Below are positions 24,087-32,947 of a DNA stretch of 34,753 bases, piece after piece. Both the position numbers and the translations under genes were made by a program. Below the pieces are notes generated by a model. It was given only the letters and a program-made list of their open reading frames with translations, made no database searches and was not told the DNA's origin. The first letter of the stretch is position 1, and every line of letters begins with the position of its first letter. Source of the DNA: Gemmatimonadales bacterium (GTDB lineage: Bacteria > Gemmatimonadota > Gemmatimonadetes > Gemmatimonadales > GWC2-71-9); assembly GCA_025935545.1 (NCBI GenBank), contig JAICVB010000003.1, positions 1 to 34,753 on the forward strand, given 5' to 3'.

Positions 24087-27000
24087 ATGGTCTCGGCGGT
24101 CGCGGTCACCGCGGCCGAGTGGCTGCGCGCGCCGGGGCCGGCCGGGGCGGGCCTCACGGTCGTCGTCTGCGCGCTGGGGGCACTCCTCCTGAGGCCCTGG
24201 CACGGCTGGATCCGCCTGATCACGCTCGCCGTACTCGCCGGCGTCGCCGGCGCCGTGGGCCTCACCCAGCGGCGTCTCACGCTCATCGAGGACGCGTGGC
24301 CCGCGCAGCGCGAGGCCCGGGTGGAGGCGGCTTCGGGCCGCCTGCGGGGCGACCTTCACGAGGCGTTCCAGCTCGCGGAGCGGCTCGCCGCACGAGCCGT
24401 GGAGGTGGCGGACGGGGCCCAAGAAGTCGCCTTCTCCCGCCTCCACGGCCTCATCCCGCAATCCGGCGTCGAGAGCGGAGTGGCGATCCTCGATCCGAAC
24501 GGTTCACCCCGCGCATGGGCGGGGCGCCAGCGGCTTCGGCCGCTCGCCACCGGCGACTCGCTCGCCGTCCGTACCACCGGATATTACCTCGTGCTGGAGA
24601 CGCGCCGCCACTCGCCGGGCGGCCGCCTGGCCGTCGCGGGAGTGCTCATCTGGGCGCACCCGGCCGTGGCGGATCGGAGCCGCAGCCTGGCCGAGCTGTT
24701 CCGCCAGCGCACGGAAGTCGGGCTGGAGGTCTATGCGCCCGGCGCCGCGCCTGATTCGCGCAACGTCTTCGACTACACCGAGCCGACCACCGCCGGGGAC
24801 CGGCTCCTGTTCAGCACCGAGCCCGTGCCGCCCACCCAGGCGGAGGCGCGCGACATTGCGGCGGCGTCGGGCGCGCGCGTGCTCGTCTGGCTGCTGCTTC
24901 TCCTCGTCGGGCTCGGGGTTGCCCTGGGGCAGTCGCCGTCGACCCGGCTCCTGGCCCTCCCCGCGGGCGCCTGGCTCGCGGTCCGCGCGCCGATCCGCGC
25001 CGCGCTCGGCGTGCATTCCCCGTTCTCGTCGACCACGTACTTCCTGCCGCTGCTCGGCCCGGTCACCAGCTCCGCTGCCGCGCTTGGCCTCACCGGCGCG
25101 CTCGTCGTGGTCGCGGCGCTGCTGTGGCGGCCGCGCGGTCGCTGGCGCGTGCCGCGCGCCGCCGCGGGCTGGCTGCTTGCCGCGCTCATGCCGCCCACGG
25201 TGGTGCTCCTCGGCCGGGGCATCACGCCGGTTGCCGCCGGGGCATCCCTCTCACTGTGGATCGCGTGGCAGCTCGCGCTCTTTCTCCCGGCCGCCGGCAT
25301 GCTGCTGATGGGCCGGGCGATGCAGGAGGGTGAGGCTGCCGGACGAATCCTGACGCCGGTCATCGCCGGAGCGGCGGCGGCACTGGCCGGCGCCGGAGCA
25401 TTGGTGCTCTGGACTCCGGCGGACGGACTGCCCGCCTGGTACCCGCTCCTCTGGATCCCCCTCGCCATTGCGGTCACGCTGCCCGCATCACGTCGCCGGG
25501 CGTTCGCGGCGATTGCCCTCGTGGCGGGTACCCTGACCGCGGCCGTCACCTGGAGTGAAGCAGTCGAGGGCCGGCTCCGCCTGGCGGAGCGGGACGTCGC
25601 CCATCTCGGCCGGGTGGAGGATGCGGCCGTGCCGCCGCTCCTCGCGAGTTTCGAGACCCGCGTCGCGGCCATACCGCGGGTCTCCCTTCAGTCGCGCATG
25701 TACACGCTCTGGGTACGCTCTCCGCTTGCCGCCGAGCGATACCCGGCACGGCTCACGCTGTGGACCCCGGCGGGCGCGCAGCTCGCGGAGCTGCCCCTCG
25801 ATCAGATCGGCGTGCCCGACTCGGCCCTCGCCCGCATGGTGCGCGAGCTGCCGCCGGCCGAGGAGCGGGCGGTGGAGCGCTTTGACGGGGTCCCCGGCGT
25901 CCACTACGTGCTCGTCGCCCGGCTCGATACGGCGTCGGTCCTCACGGTGGCGATCGGACCGCGCTCCACGCTCGTGGCGCCCGGGCGCCTCGGGCGGCTG
26001 CTGCATCCCTCAGTCGCGCGGGTCTCGCCCCAGTACCGGCTCGAGCTGCCGCCGCCCGCGCTGGATGCGGGCGCGCGCGTGTTGCCATGGCAGTGGCGCC
26101 GCGACGGCTGGAGCGTGCGGGCGGAGCGGACGCTGCCGCTGCCCGGTGGCCGGCGCCAGGTGCGCGCCTTCGTCGAGCTGCAGGACCCTGGTCCCGCGCT
26201 GGTGCGCGCCGCCCTGGTGATGGTCCTCGACCTTGCCGTGCTCCTCCTCCTCTGGATCGTGACGGCGTTCGCCGCCGGAGGTATCACGCGCCGCCTCCGC
26301 TGGCGGCAGCTCCTGCACTCGTTCCGGGTGCAGCTGACCGCGGCGCTCGCCGCGTTCTTCATCATTCCGACCGTCGCCTTCACCGCGTGGACCTTCTCGC
26401 ATTTCCAGGAGGAGGCAGAGCGCGGGCGGGACCTGCTGATCGCCCAGTCGCTGCGGGACCCCGCGCTCGCGGCCGCCAGCCTGGACTCCCTGAACGCCTC
26501 CGTGGACTCGACGCTGCGGCTCCTCGGCGACCGGATCAATGCCGACCTGGCGTTCTACCGGGGCGGCTCGTTCGTGTCCGCGAGCGCGCCGATCCTGCGC
26601 GAGCTGGGCGTGCTGGGTCCCCTCATGGACCCCGAGGCGTACCAGGCGCTCGCGCTGGAGGGCGATCTCGAAGCCACACGGGATGGTGCCATCCCGAGCC
26701 TCGCCGAACGGGTCGGGTATCGGGTGATCCAGCCGGGGCCGCCGGAGGAGGTCGGCGTGCTCGCGTCGCCGCAGGTGGCGGAGGTGGCCGGACTCGGAGC
26801 GCCGGCGCGGCAGATGGACCTCGCGCTGGTGCTGCTGCTCGCCACGCTCGCGGGGATCGGCGCGGCGGTGCTCGCGGCGGGCCGGGCCGGTCGCGCCCTC
26901 TCGCGGCCGGTGGCGGAGCTCCGCCGCTCGGCGCTCGCGCTGGGGCGGGGTCTGCCCATGCCCGACGACATCACGCCGCCGCCCTACGAATTCGAGCCGG

Positions 27001-28043
27001 TGTTCGGCGCGTTCAGCCGGATGGCCGCCGACATCAGCGCGAGCCGGGCGGCTCTCGAAGCCGCCCGCCGGCGTACGGCCGCCGTGCTGGCGACGGTTGC
27101 GACGGGCGTCGTCGGCCTCGATCCCGAGGGCCGGGTGCTGATCGCCAACCGCCAGGCCGTGGAACTCCTGGGCACGCCGCTGGAGGAAGGGTCGGTGCTC
27201 GGCGATGTGCTGGCCGACCCGTGGGGACCGCTCCTCGATGCGGTGCGCGAATTCCTCGGGCATCCCCTCCGCGCTCCCCCGGCGGCCGAGTTCACGGTGG
27301 ACCGGCGGCGCATCGCCCTGCAGATCGCGCCACTCGGTACCGACGTAAGCGGCGTGGTCCTGGCCCTCAACGACGTGACCGACCTGTCGCGCGCGGAGCG
27401 GGTGCTCGCGTGGGGCGAGATGGCGCGGCAGGTGGCGCACGAGATCAAGAACCCGCTGACGCCGCTCCGGCTCGGCATCCAGCACCTCCAGCGCGCCCAC
27501 CGCGACCGGCGGCCGGACTTCGACCGCACGCTGGAGGAAACCTCGGAGCGCATTCTCTCCGAGATCGATCGACTGGACACGATCGCGCGCGCCTTCAGCC
27601 GCTTTGCCGCGCCCGGCGCCGAGGCGCCGCCGCTCGAGCGGCTCGATCTCGTCGCGGTCGCGACCGAGGTGATCCAGCTCTACCGGCTTGCCGGGGAAGG
27701 CGCCGTGGTGGAGCTCGATGCCCCGGCCCACTTCTGGGCGCGGGCCCGCCGGGATGAAGTGAAGGAGGTCCTCGTGAACCTGCTGGAGAACGCCCGCAAC
27801 GCGGGCGCACGGCGGATTTCCGTGGCGATCCGGGGGCGCGTCATCCGGGTCGCGGACGATGGCGTCGGGGTTCCAGCCGATCAGCTGCCCAGGATCTTCG
27901 AGCCGCGGTTTTCCACCACCACGAGTGGCTCGGGCCTTGGGCTTCCCATCGTGCGGCGATTGGTAGAGGGGTGGGGCGGGACGATCGACGTCGAAAGCGA
28001 GGCAGGGAGGGGAACCGTCGCGACCGTCACGCTCCCGGAGTGA
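24087..28043 (+). CDS. Giant NtrY-like membrane sensor histidine kinase
   Basis: A 1318-aa kinase. Order of parts: about three N-terminal helices; an extracytoplasmic domain (about 65-265); a block of roughly seven to eight hydrophobic helices (about 265-490); a second extracytoplasmic domain (about 490-700); two helices flanking FRVQLTAALAAFFIIPTVAF; a third periplasmic part; a helix at about 910-935; HAMP; a PAS domain (VLATVATGVVGLDPEGRVLI); a HisKA H-box with phospho-accepting H1118 in QVAHEIKNPLTP; and an HATPase with N1231/N1235 in NLLENARNAG, DDGVGVP and GSGLGLPIV. The core resembles NtrY. No response regulator is adjacent. An upstream in-frame TTG at 24057 with an AGGGA motif would add HRDR residues before the first helix and is a serious alternative start. 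Confidence 0.9.
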   Translation: MVSAVAVTAAEWLRAPGPAGAGLTVVVCALGALLLRPWHGWIRLITLAVLAGVAGAVGLTQRRLTLIEDAWPAQREARVEAASGRLRGDLHEAFQLAERLAARAVEVADGAQEVAFSRLHGLIPQSGVESGVAILDPNGSPRAWAGRQRLRPLATGDSLAVRTTGYYLVLETRRHSPGGRLAVAGVLIWAHPAVADRSRSLAELFRQRTEVGLEVYAPGAAPDSRNVFDYTEPTTAGDRLLFSTEPVPPTQAEARDIAAASGARVLVWLLLLLVGLGVALGQSPSTRLLALPAGAWLAVRAPIRAALGVHSPFSSTTYFLPLLGPVTSSAAALGLTGALVVVAALLWRPRGRWRVPRAAAGWLLAALMPPTVVLLGRGITPVAAGASLSLWIAWQLALFLPAAGMLLMGRAMQEGEAAGRILTPVIAGAAAALAGAGALVLWTPADGLPAWYPLLWIPLAIAVTLPASRRRAFAAIALVAGTLTAAVTWSEAVEGRLRLAERDVAHLGRVEDAAVPPLLASFETRVAAIPRVSLQSRMYTLWVRSPLAAERYPARLTLWTPAGAQLAELPLDQIGVPDSALARMVRELPPAEERAVERFDGVPGVHYVLVARLDTASVLTVAIGPRSTLVAPGRLGRLLHPSVARVSPQYRLELPPPALDAGARVLPWQWRRDGWSVRAERTLPLPGGRRQVRAFVELQDPGPALVRAALVMVLDLAVLLLLWIVTAFAAGGITRRLRWRQLLHSFRVQLTAALAAFFIIPTVAFTAWTFSHFQEEAERGRDLLIAQSLRDPALAAASLDSLNASVDSTLRLLGDRINADLAFYRGGSFVSASAPILRELGVLGPLMDPEAYQALALEGDLEATRDGAIPSLAERVGYRVIQPGPPEEVGVLASPQVAEVAGLGAPARQMDLALVLLLATLAGIGAAVLAAGRAGRALSRPVAELRRSALALGRGLPMPDDITPPPYEFEPVFGAFSRMAADISASRAALEAARRRTAAVLATVATGVVGLDPEGRVLIANRQAVELLGTPLEEGSVLGDVLADPWGPLLDAVREFLGHPLRAPPAAEFTVDRRRIALQIAPLGTDVSGVVLALNDVTDLSRAERVLAWGEMARQVAHEIKNPLTPLRLGIQHLQRAHRDRRPDFDRTLEETSERILSEIDRLDTIARAFSRFAAPGAEAPPLERLDLVAVATEVIQLYRLAGEGAVVELDAPAHFWARARRDEVKEVLVNLLENARNAGARRISVAIRGRVIRVADDGVGVPADQLPRIFEPRFSTTTSGSGLGLPIVRRLVEGWGGTIDVESEAGRGTVATVTLPE

Positions 28044-28056
28044 GCGCGGCCGGGGC

Positions 28057-29610
28057 TCAGCGCGCCGCCAGCGGGCTCGCCGCCACGGCAACGAGAGCGC
28101 CCATGGTGCGGGCCCGACTGGTGAGCGCGAGCGCGGCTCGCATGGCAGCATCATCGGCGGCGCGACGCTCGATCTCCGCCGCCTCGCCCCACCGCTGGCG
28201 CGCGAGGGCGTAGCCGAGCTCGCGGTCCACCACCGAGTGGGCGCCTTCGAACACCCACCGCCGGAGCGGCACGCGTCGCTCGACCAGCTCGTCCCAGAAG
28301 GCCTCGCGCATCGCCGGCGTCACCGCGAACCCGCGGCTGCGCACGCCACCGCTCTCAACGATCCCCGCGGCAGCCACGCTCAGCGATGCGCGGTAGGCGT
28401 TGGGCGCGAGCCGGGTCTCCCGGCCGTAGAATGCCTCCGCGCTGCCGTGCCAGCGCGGGCGGACGGCGACGTCGGGCACGATGCCGCGGTGGGAGGCCAG
28501 CGGCCGACCACCGACCGACCGGTGCACGGCGGTGTCCGCCGCCGCTGAATCGGCGCTCCGCTGGATCGTCCGGCCGCTCGGCGCGTACCACCGCGCGGTC
28601 GTGAACTTGACGGCGACATCCTGGCGCAGCGGGAAGGTCGTCTGGATCACGCCTTTCCCGTAGGTCGGCGTTCCCACGACGATCGCGCGGTCATGGTCCT
28701 GCAGCGCCGCCGCGATCACCTCGGCGGAGCTGGCCGTCTGCCGGTTCACCAGCAGGACGAGCGGCATGTCGGGCCAGGGCTGCGGCATGCGGGCCACGTG
28801 CGCGGTGAGCGGGGAACGGCCGCGGCCGCGCATGACGGCGATGGTGTCACCCGGATCCAGGAAGAGCTCCGCGATGCCGACACCCTGCGCGATGAGCCCG
28901 CCCGGGTTGCGCCGCAGGTCCAGCACGAGCGTGTGCATTCCGCGGCGTCGGAGGTCGGTGATCGCGTCGAAGAGCTCGCGGGCCGCGGCCTGCGTCACGA
29001 TGTGGAGGGCCACGTAGCCGGTGCCGTGGGCCAGCATCACCCCCGGCGACACCGCGGGGATGTGCACGGCCGTCCGCTCCACGCGGCGGATCACCGCGGT
29101 GGTGCTGCCCCGCGGGCGCACCAGAAGGGTGACGGTGCGCGACGTATCGGCGGCGATGAGCTCGGCGGCGTCGGCGTCGGTCATCCCGCGGGTGGAACGT
29201 CCGTCCACCGCGAGGATCTCGTCGCCCGGCCCGATCGCCTGACCGGGGTCGGTGAATCCGAGGCCCCAGCCGGACACGCTGCCGCCCTCCCGCGGCATGC
29301 GCGGCGGGGCGAGCTCGATGCGGGTGCCGGCCATCTGCTGGTTGAAGCGGCGATACGCGTCCGCCAGGAGGAGCTCGGCGTACGGGTCGTCGAGCGAGCG
29401 CACGAGTCCTTCGGTCGCGCTCAGGTAGAGCGAGTCGGGGGGAAGGGAGTCTACGTAGTTGCGGCGGATCGTTTCGACCGCCCGGGCCAGGAGCCGGGCC
29501 TCCCGGGTGCGTTCGCCGGCCTGGCGCGCCGCCGTCCAGCGCGCCGCCGCGCCGCCGCCCCCGAAGGAGGCGGCGGCGATCAGCGCGAGGCCGATCCAGC
29601 GCCGAGCCAT
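28057..29610 (-). CDS. S41 family C-terminal processing peptidase (CtpA/Prc-like)
   Basis: A 517-aa exported or membrane-anchored serine protease that trims or degrades envelope proteins from the C-terminus. Parts visible: an N-terminal anchor or signal (WIGLALIAAASFGGGGAAA); a helical region with NYVDSLPPDSLYLSATEGL; a PDZ domain (VSGWGLGFTDPGQAIGPGDE, ILAVDGRSTRGM); and the S41 core with LDLRRNPGGL. The Ser/Lys dyad is S294 (QTASSAEV) and K319 (PTYGKGVIQ), with the 25-residue spacing seen in E. coli Prc. A long C-terminal helical extension follows. The ATG at 29610 begins just before the anchor. The gene lies 4 nt after the FtsH-like gene, and its 3' end meets the kinase gene 13 nt away. 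Confidence 0.93.
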   Translation of the reverse strand: MARRWIGLALIAAASFGGGGAAARWTAARQAGERTREARLLARAVETIRRNYVDSLPPDSLYLSATEGLVRSLDDPYAELLLADAYRRFNQQMAGTRIELAPPRMPREGGSVSGWGLGFTDPGQAIGPGDEILAVDGRSTRGMTDADAAELIAADTSRTVTLLVRPRGSTTAVIRRVERTAVHIPAVSPGVMLAHGTGYVALHIVTQAAARELFDAITDLRRRGMHTLVLDLRRNPGGLIAQGVGIAELFLDPGDTIAVMRGRGRSPLTAHVARMPQPWPDMPLVLLVNRQTASSAEVIAAALQDHDRAIVVGTPTYGKGVIQTTFPLRQDVAVKFTTARWYAPSGRTIQRSADSAAADTAVHRSVGGRPLASHRGIVPDVAVRPRWHGSAEAFYGRETRLAPNAYRASLSVAAAGIVESGGVRSRGFAVTPAMREAFWDELVERRVPLRRWVFEGAHSVVDRELGYALARQRWGEAAEIERRAADDAAMRAALALTSRARTMGALVAVAASPLAAR

Positions 29611-29614
29611 GGCC

Positions 29615-31444
29615 TCAGGCGGCGACCTCCGCCGCCGGGAGGCCGTGGGCCTGCAGGAGACGGATGGCATCGGGACCATCGATCGTCTCGTGCGCCAGGA
29701 GCGCCTCGCCCAGCGCCTCGAGCGCGGCGCGGTGCGTCTCCATGAGCGCGACGGTGCGGCTGTAGAGCCCGTCAATGATGGCGCGGACCTCGCGATCCAT
29801 CGCCGCGTGGAGCTCGCCGCTCACCGGCCCGTTCTGGTTGTCGTAGATCATGAGGCCCGTGGACTCGCCCATGCCGAGGTTGTAGACCATTTCCTTGGCG
29901 ATGCGCGTGACGTGCTGAAGGTCGCTGCGGGCGCCGCTGGTGATCGCATCCGGCCCGAAGACGACCTGCTCCGCAGCTCGGCCGCCCAGGCCCTTCACGA
30001 TCTGGCCCTCGAGATAGCGGCGGGAGTGCAGGTGCTGGTCGCTGTCGGGCGAGAAGAAGGCGACGCCCATCGCCTGCCCGCGCGGCTGGATGGTGACCTT
30101 GTGCAGCCCGTCCTCGGGGCAGCAGGTCACGCCGGCGAGGGCGTGTCCCGCCTCGTGCATCGCGACGATCCGCCACTCGCGGTCCGACGCGCGGAAGCCG
30201 GTGCGCTCCTTCCCCAGCAGGAGCCGGTCGCGAGCACACTCGATGTCGGACCACGCCACCTGCTCGGTGCCGTTCCGCGCCGCGACGATCGCGGCTTCGT
30301 TGAGGAGGTTGGCGAGGTCGGCGCCGCTTGACTGGGGCATGAGCCGCGCCAGCCGGCCGAGATCCACGCCGGCGTCGAGCGGAACCTTGCGCTGGGCGGC
30401 GTGAAGCCGCAGGATCGCCTCGCGCTCCAGCGCGCTCGGCAGGGCCACCGAGACCGACCGGTCGAAGCGGCCCGGCCGGAGCAGGGCGGGGTCGAGATCC
30501 TCGGCCCGGTTGGTGGCAGCGATGACGATCACGCCATCGCTCGGCGAGAAGCCGTCGAGCTCGATCAGCAGCTGATTGAGCGTGCGATCATCCTCGTTGT
30601 GCGACTGGTTGCGGCCGCGGCGGCCGCCCAGGGCGTCGAGCTCGTCGATGAAGATGACGCCGCCCCGCTTCCGGGCCTTCTTGAAGAGCGACTTGAGGCG
30701 CATGACACCGAGCCCGACGATGAAGCCGGTGACCTCCGACCCCGAGATGCTCCAGAACGGCACGCCGGCTTCCCCTGCGACGGCCCGTGCCATGAGCGTC
30801 TTGCCGGTGCCGGGGGGGCCGAACATGAGCAGCCCCTTGGGTGTGCGCGCGCCGATCCGGTCGAAGCGGGCCGGCGACCTGAGAAACTCCACGATCTCCC
30901 TGAGCTCGGCCACCGCGCCCTCGTTGCCGGCGACGCTCGCGAAGGTCGTGTCCGAGCCCGTCGTCCGGCCCAGATCGGTGCCGCCGCCCTGGCCTCCGCC
31001 CATGTGCCGGCGCACCACGATCGCGAGCACCAGGACGAGGACCACGCTCACCGCCACGTTCAGGTAGTCGAGGCCGCGGCCCGCCGATTCGCGGAAGGTG
31101 ATGCTCACGCCGTCGCGCTCAGCCCGCTGGACCAGCCCGTCCACATTCGCGCTCGAGTACACCACGCGGAACGGCTCGCTCGTCGCGCGGCCGGCCCACC
31201 AGCCGAGCACCTGCTTGCCCGGCACGATCGCGATGGAGTCCACCCGTCCCTCCGTCATGGCCGAGAGGAGGGCGGTGTAGGTGAGCGCGGCCGGGGCGGG
31301 CCGGAGGGCGGCATGGCGCGCGCCCCACGCAAAGGCGCCGGCGAAGAGAATCAGGAGGCCCACCGCCGCGGAGATCCAGCGGATCCGGCGGCGGGTGCGG
31401 GCTGCGTTCTGCGGGAGCGACGGCTCGGGGTTGGAGAGCTGCAT
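29615..31444 (-). CDS. ftsH: FtsH-like ATP-dependent membrane zinc metalloprotease
   Basis: A 609-aa AAA+ protease with FtsH layout: helix at about 22-42, short periplasmic domain, helix at 125-147, AAA+ module with Walker A GPPGTGKT (209-216), Walker B VIFIDELD (263-270) and second region of homology NRAEDLDPALLRPGRFD. The M41 domain has zinc ligands HEAGH (430-434) and a downstream Asp in GARSDLQHVT. The pore region reads GFIVGLGVMRLKSLF, while canonical FtsH has MFVGVGASRVRDLF, so this may be a paralogue rather than the housekeeping copy. The start ATG overlaps the preceding stop (TGATG). Neighbouring genes encode two more envelope proteases. Confidence 0.93.
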   Translation of the reverse strand: MQLSNPEPSLPQNAARTRRRIRWISAAVGLLILFAGAFAWGARHAALRPAPAALTYTALLSAMTEGRVDSIAIVPGKQVLGWWAGRATSEPFRVVYSSANVDGLVQRAERDGVSITFRESAGRGLDYLNVAVSVVLVLVLAIVVRRHMGGGQGGGTDLGRTTGSDTTFASVAGNEGAVAELREIVEFLRSPARFDRIGARTPKGLLMFGPPGTGKTLMARAVAGEAGVPFWSISGSEVTGFIVGLGVMRLKSLFKKARKRGGVIFIDELDALGGRRGRNQSHNEDDRTLNQLLIELDGFSPSDGVIVIAATNRAEDLDPALLRPGRFDRSVSVALPSALEREAILRLHAAQRKVPLDAGVDLGRLARLMPQSSGADLANLLNEAAIVAARNGTEQVAWSDIECARDRLLLGKERTGFRASDREWRIVAMHEAGHALAGVTCCPEDGLHKVTIQPRGQAMGVAFFSPDSDQHLHSRRYLEGQIVKGLGGRAAEQVVFGPDAITSGARSDLQHVTRIAKEMVYNLGMGESTGLMIYDNQNGPVSGELHAAMDREVRAIIDGLYSRTVALMETHRAALEALGEALLAHETIDGPDAIRLLQAHGLPAAEVAA

Positions 31445-32553
31445 CAGAAGACGTCCACGTTCTCGGCGTGTTCATCGCCACGGGCAGCGACGCTCCGGGC
31501 GGGGGCGAGCAGCGTGCTCGCGAGTGGGTGATAGCGGTACAGCGGTTGTGCCACGAGCCGGCGCGCCATGACCCGGGTCCCGGGGACAAGGCGCTCGTAG
31601 GCCTGCAGGAGGTCCAGCGCGGCATCGGTCGGAAGATCCGGGGCAGCGGTCGTCTGCAGGAAGTGAACCGCAAACGCCACAGCCTCGGCCTGATGTTCCT
31701 GCTCGTTCCCAAAACCATAACGGAGCGAGTCCTCGATCGGACCCACCCCCTCCCAGAGCGTCCGGAATTCACCCGGCATCGCCTTCTGCCACCGGTGCGC
31801 CAGCTCGTGCGCCAGGGCGTGGCGAAGCTGCGCTGCCTGGGTCATTCGGGACGGCGACAGCGAGATCGAATCCCGCGACGCGATATACTCGCCCAGCCGG
31901 CCGGCCCGCTGGCCCCGGTCGCCGACCAGGCCGAGCGGGCGGCTCGGCGTGCCGAAGAGCCGGAACATGGAGTCGGCGAAGGTGGTGGCGGCCCGCGCCT
32001 GCAGGGTCTCGAGCTGGGCTGCCGTGTCCGCCGGATCCACCAGGGCGAACCGGTTGGTGGCCCATGCGTCACCCAGGCTGTCCAGGCGCGGGGCGCCAGT
32101 GACCACATCACGAAGGACGCCCGGGGTGGCCGTCTCCAGCACGCCGCCGTCGAGATGGAACAGGAAGATCGAATCGCGGGCCCCCGGATCGACCCCCAGC
32201 AGCGTCACCGAGGAGTGCCGCACCGCCCGGCCTCCGTCAACCTGCACCCGGTACAGCGGGTAGGCGATGGCGGCGTCGCCCTCGGCGGGCTGGAAGATGA
32301 GCGAGCCGCCCGCGATGGAGAGCGTGCCCGGCACCGGCGGGAGGCCGCCGATGGAGAGGAGGCCTTGCCGCGAGCCGGCCGCGCGCCAGCCGATCTTGAG
32401 CCGCGTCGCGATCGAGTCTGCGGTACGCGTTGCCGTCGGTGCGGTCGCGCCCGGCGCGCGATACCCCGCCGTCGCCCCGTCCGCCGCCCGCCGGGACACG
32501 GCCAGCGCAATCAGCGCAGCGAGGCCGGCGACGAGGAATGCGGGGCGCGGCAT
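31444..32553 (-). CDS. Exported HExxH zinc metallopeptidase-like protein
   Basis: A 369-aa protein with an N-terminal anchor or signal (AFLVAGLAALIALAVS). The first half contains predicted beta strands (LLSIGGLPPVPGTLSIAGG, SLIFQPAEGDAAIAYPLYRV) of no recognised family. The second half has a gluzincin-type zinc site, HELAH at 249-253, with a likely third ligand in the following NEQEHQAEAVAF helix. I recognise the catalytic motif but not a named family; it is probably a membrane-tethered or periplasmic peptidase. The stop overlaps the FtsH-like start by 1 nt, so the two are coupled. It follows the small membrane protein gene by 9 nt. Confidence 0.82.
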   Translation of the reverse strand: MPRPAFLVAGLAALIALAVSRRAADGATAGYRAPGATAPTATRTADSIATRLKIGWRAAGSRQGLLSIGGLPPVPGTLSIAGGSLIFQPAEGDAAIAYPLYRVQVDGGRAVRHSSVTLLGVDPGARDSIFLFHLDGGVLETATPGVLRDVVTGAPRLDSLGDAWATNRFALVDPADTAAQLETLQARAATTFADSMFRLFGTPSRPLGLVGDRGQRAGRLGEYIASRDSISLSPSRMTQAAQLRHALAHELAHRWQKAMPGEFRTLWEGVGPIEDSLRYGFGNEQEHQAEAVAFAVHFLQTTAAPDLPTDAALDLLQAYERLVPGTRVMARRLVAQPLYRYHPLASTLLAPARSVAARGDEHAENVDVF

Positions 32554-32562
32554 GGGGCGACG

Positions 32563-32736
32563 TCAGTGCGGAGCGGGGCCGGCGTGCGCCAGCGTCGCTT
32601 CGGCGACCGCCGTCCCCTGGTTCCCATCGAACCAGGTGATGTCCACCAGATGGACGGTCAGCGAGAGGATCGTGAACAGCAGGGTGGCCATGACGGCGCG
32701 GGGCCAGAGGGCGCGGTCGGTGCGGGTCGCGTGCAT
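32563..32736 (-). CDS. Small single-pass membrane protein, unknown
   Basis: A 57-aa ORF with one hydrophobic segment (VMATLLFTILSLTVHLVDI) after a basic N-terminus, and a short, mostly uncharged C-terminal tail ending HAGPAPH. A longer in-frame start at 32829 would add a Ser/Pro-rich stretch running into the AT-rich promoter region, so I prefer the ATG at 32736. It is the first gene of the protease operon (9 nt from the metallopeptidase gene). I do not recognise a family; a small regulator or adaptor of the FtsH-like protease is possible but unproven. Confidence 0.6.
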   Translation of the reverse strand: MHATRTDRALWPRAVMATLLFTILSLTVHLVDITWFDGNQGTAVAEATLAHAGPAPH

Positions 32737-32861
32737 GCGGGTACCGGTTACGGGCGGATGGGGCGTGGACGATGCGGGGAGTGTCAAATTCTTCGACACA
32801 ACTCTCGCGCGCGTTCCGGAATTGCACATTTCAGGCCGCGCGTTAAGCTCTCTCGAAGCAA

Positions 32862-32890
32862 TTGTTAGCGAATGATTTATAAGATATGAA
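32862..32890 (+). promoter_or_regulatory. Candidate promoter for comM
   Basis: TTGTTA (32862-32867; 4 of 6 matches to TTGACA), a 17-bp spacer and TATGAA (32885-32890; 4 of 6 matches to TATAAT). This would start transcription near 32897 and leave an untranslated leader of about 150 nt with a hairpin before comM. Confidence 0.4.
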
Positions 32891-32908
32891 AGAGCCGTTC
32901 GTCGTCAA
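32881..32908 (-). promoter_or_regulatory. Candidate promoter for the minus-strand protease operon
   Basis: On the minus strand, TTGACG (32908 down to 32903; 5 of 6 matches) is followed after 16 bp by TATCTT (32886 down to 32881; 4 of 6 matches). A TATAAA a few bases further on is an alternative -10 element but with a long 21-bp spacer. The site physically overlaps the plus-strand candidate, so the two may compete. Confidence 0.4.
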
Positions 32909-32911
32909 GAT

Positions 32912-32947
32912 GCCGGTTTCAGGGCATCGAATCGCCTGAAAATCGGC
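32912..32947 (+). repeat. Inverted repeat in the probable comM leader
   Basis: TTTCAGG (32917-32923) and CCTGAAA (32935-32941) are perfect inverted copies 11 nt apart. Pairing extends outward through GCCGG/TCGGC with one bulged A, for about 12 pairs. It lies between the candidate comM promoter and its start codon, and could be an operator dyad or an RNA hairpin. No U-tract follows, so a terminator is unlikely. Confidence 0.6.
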
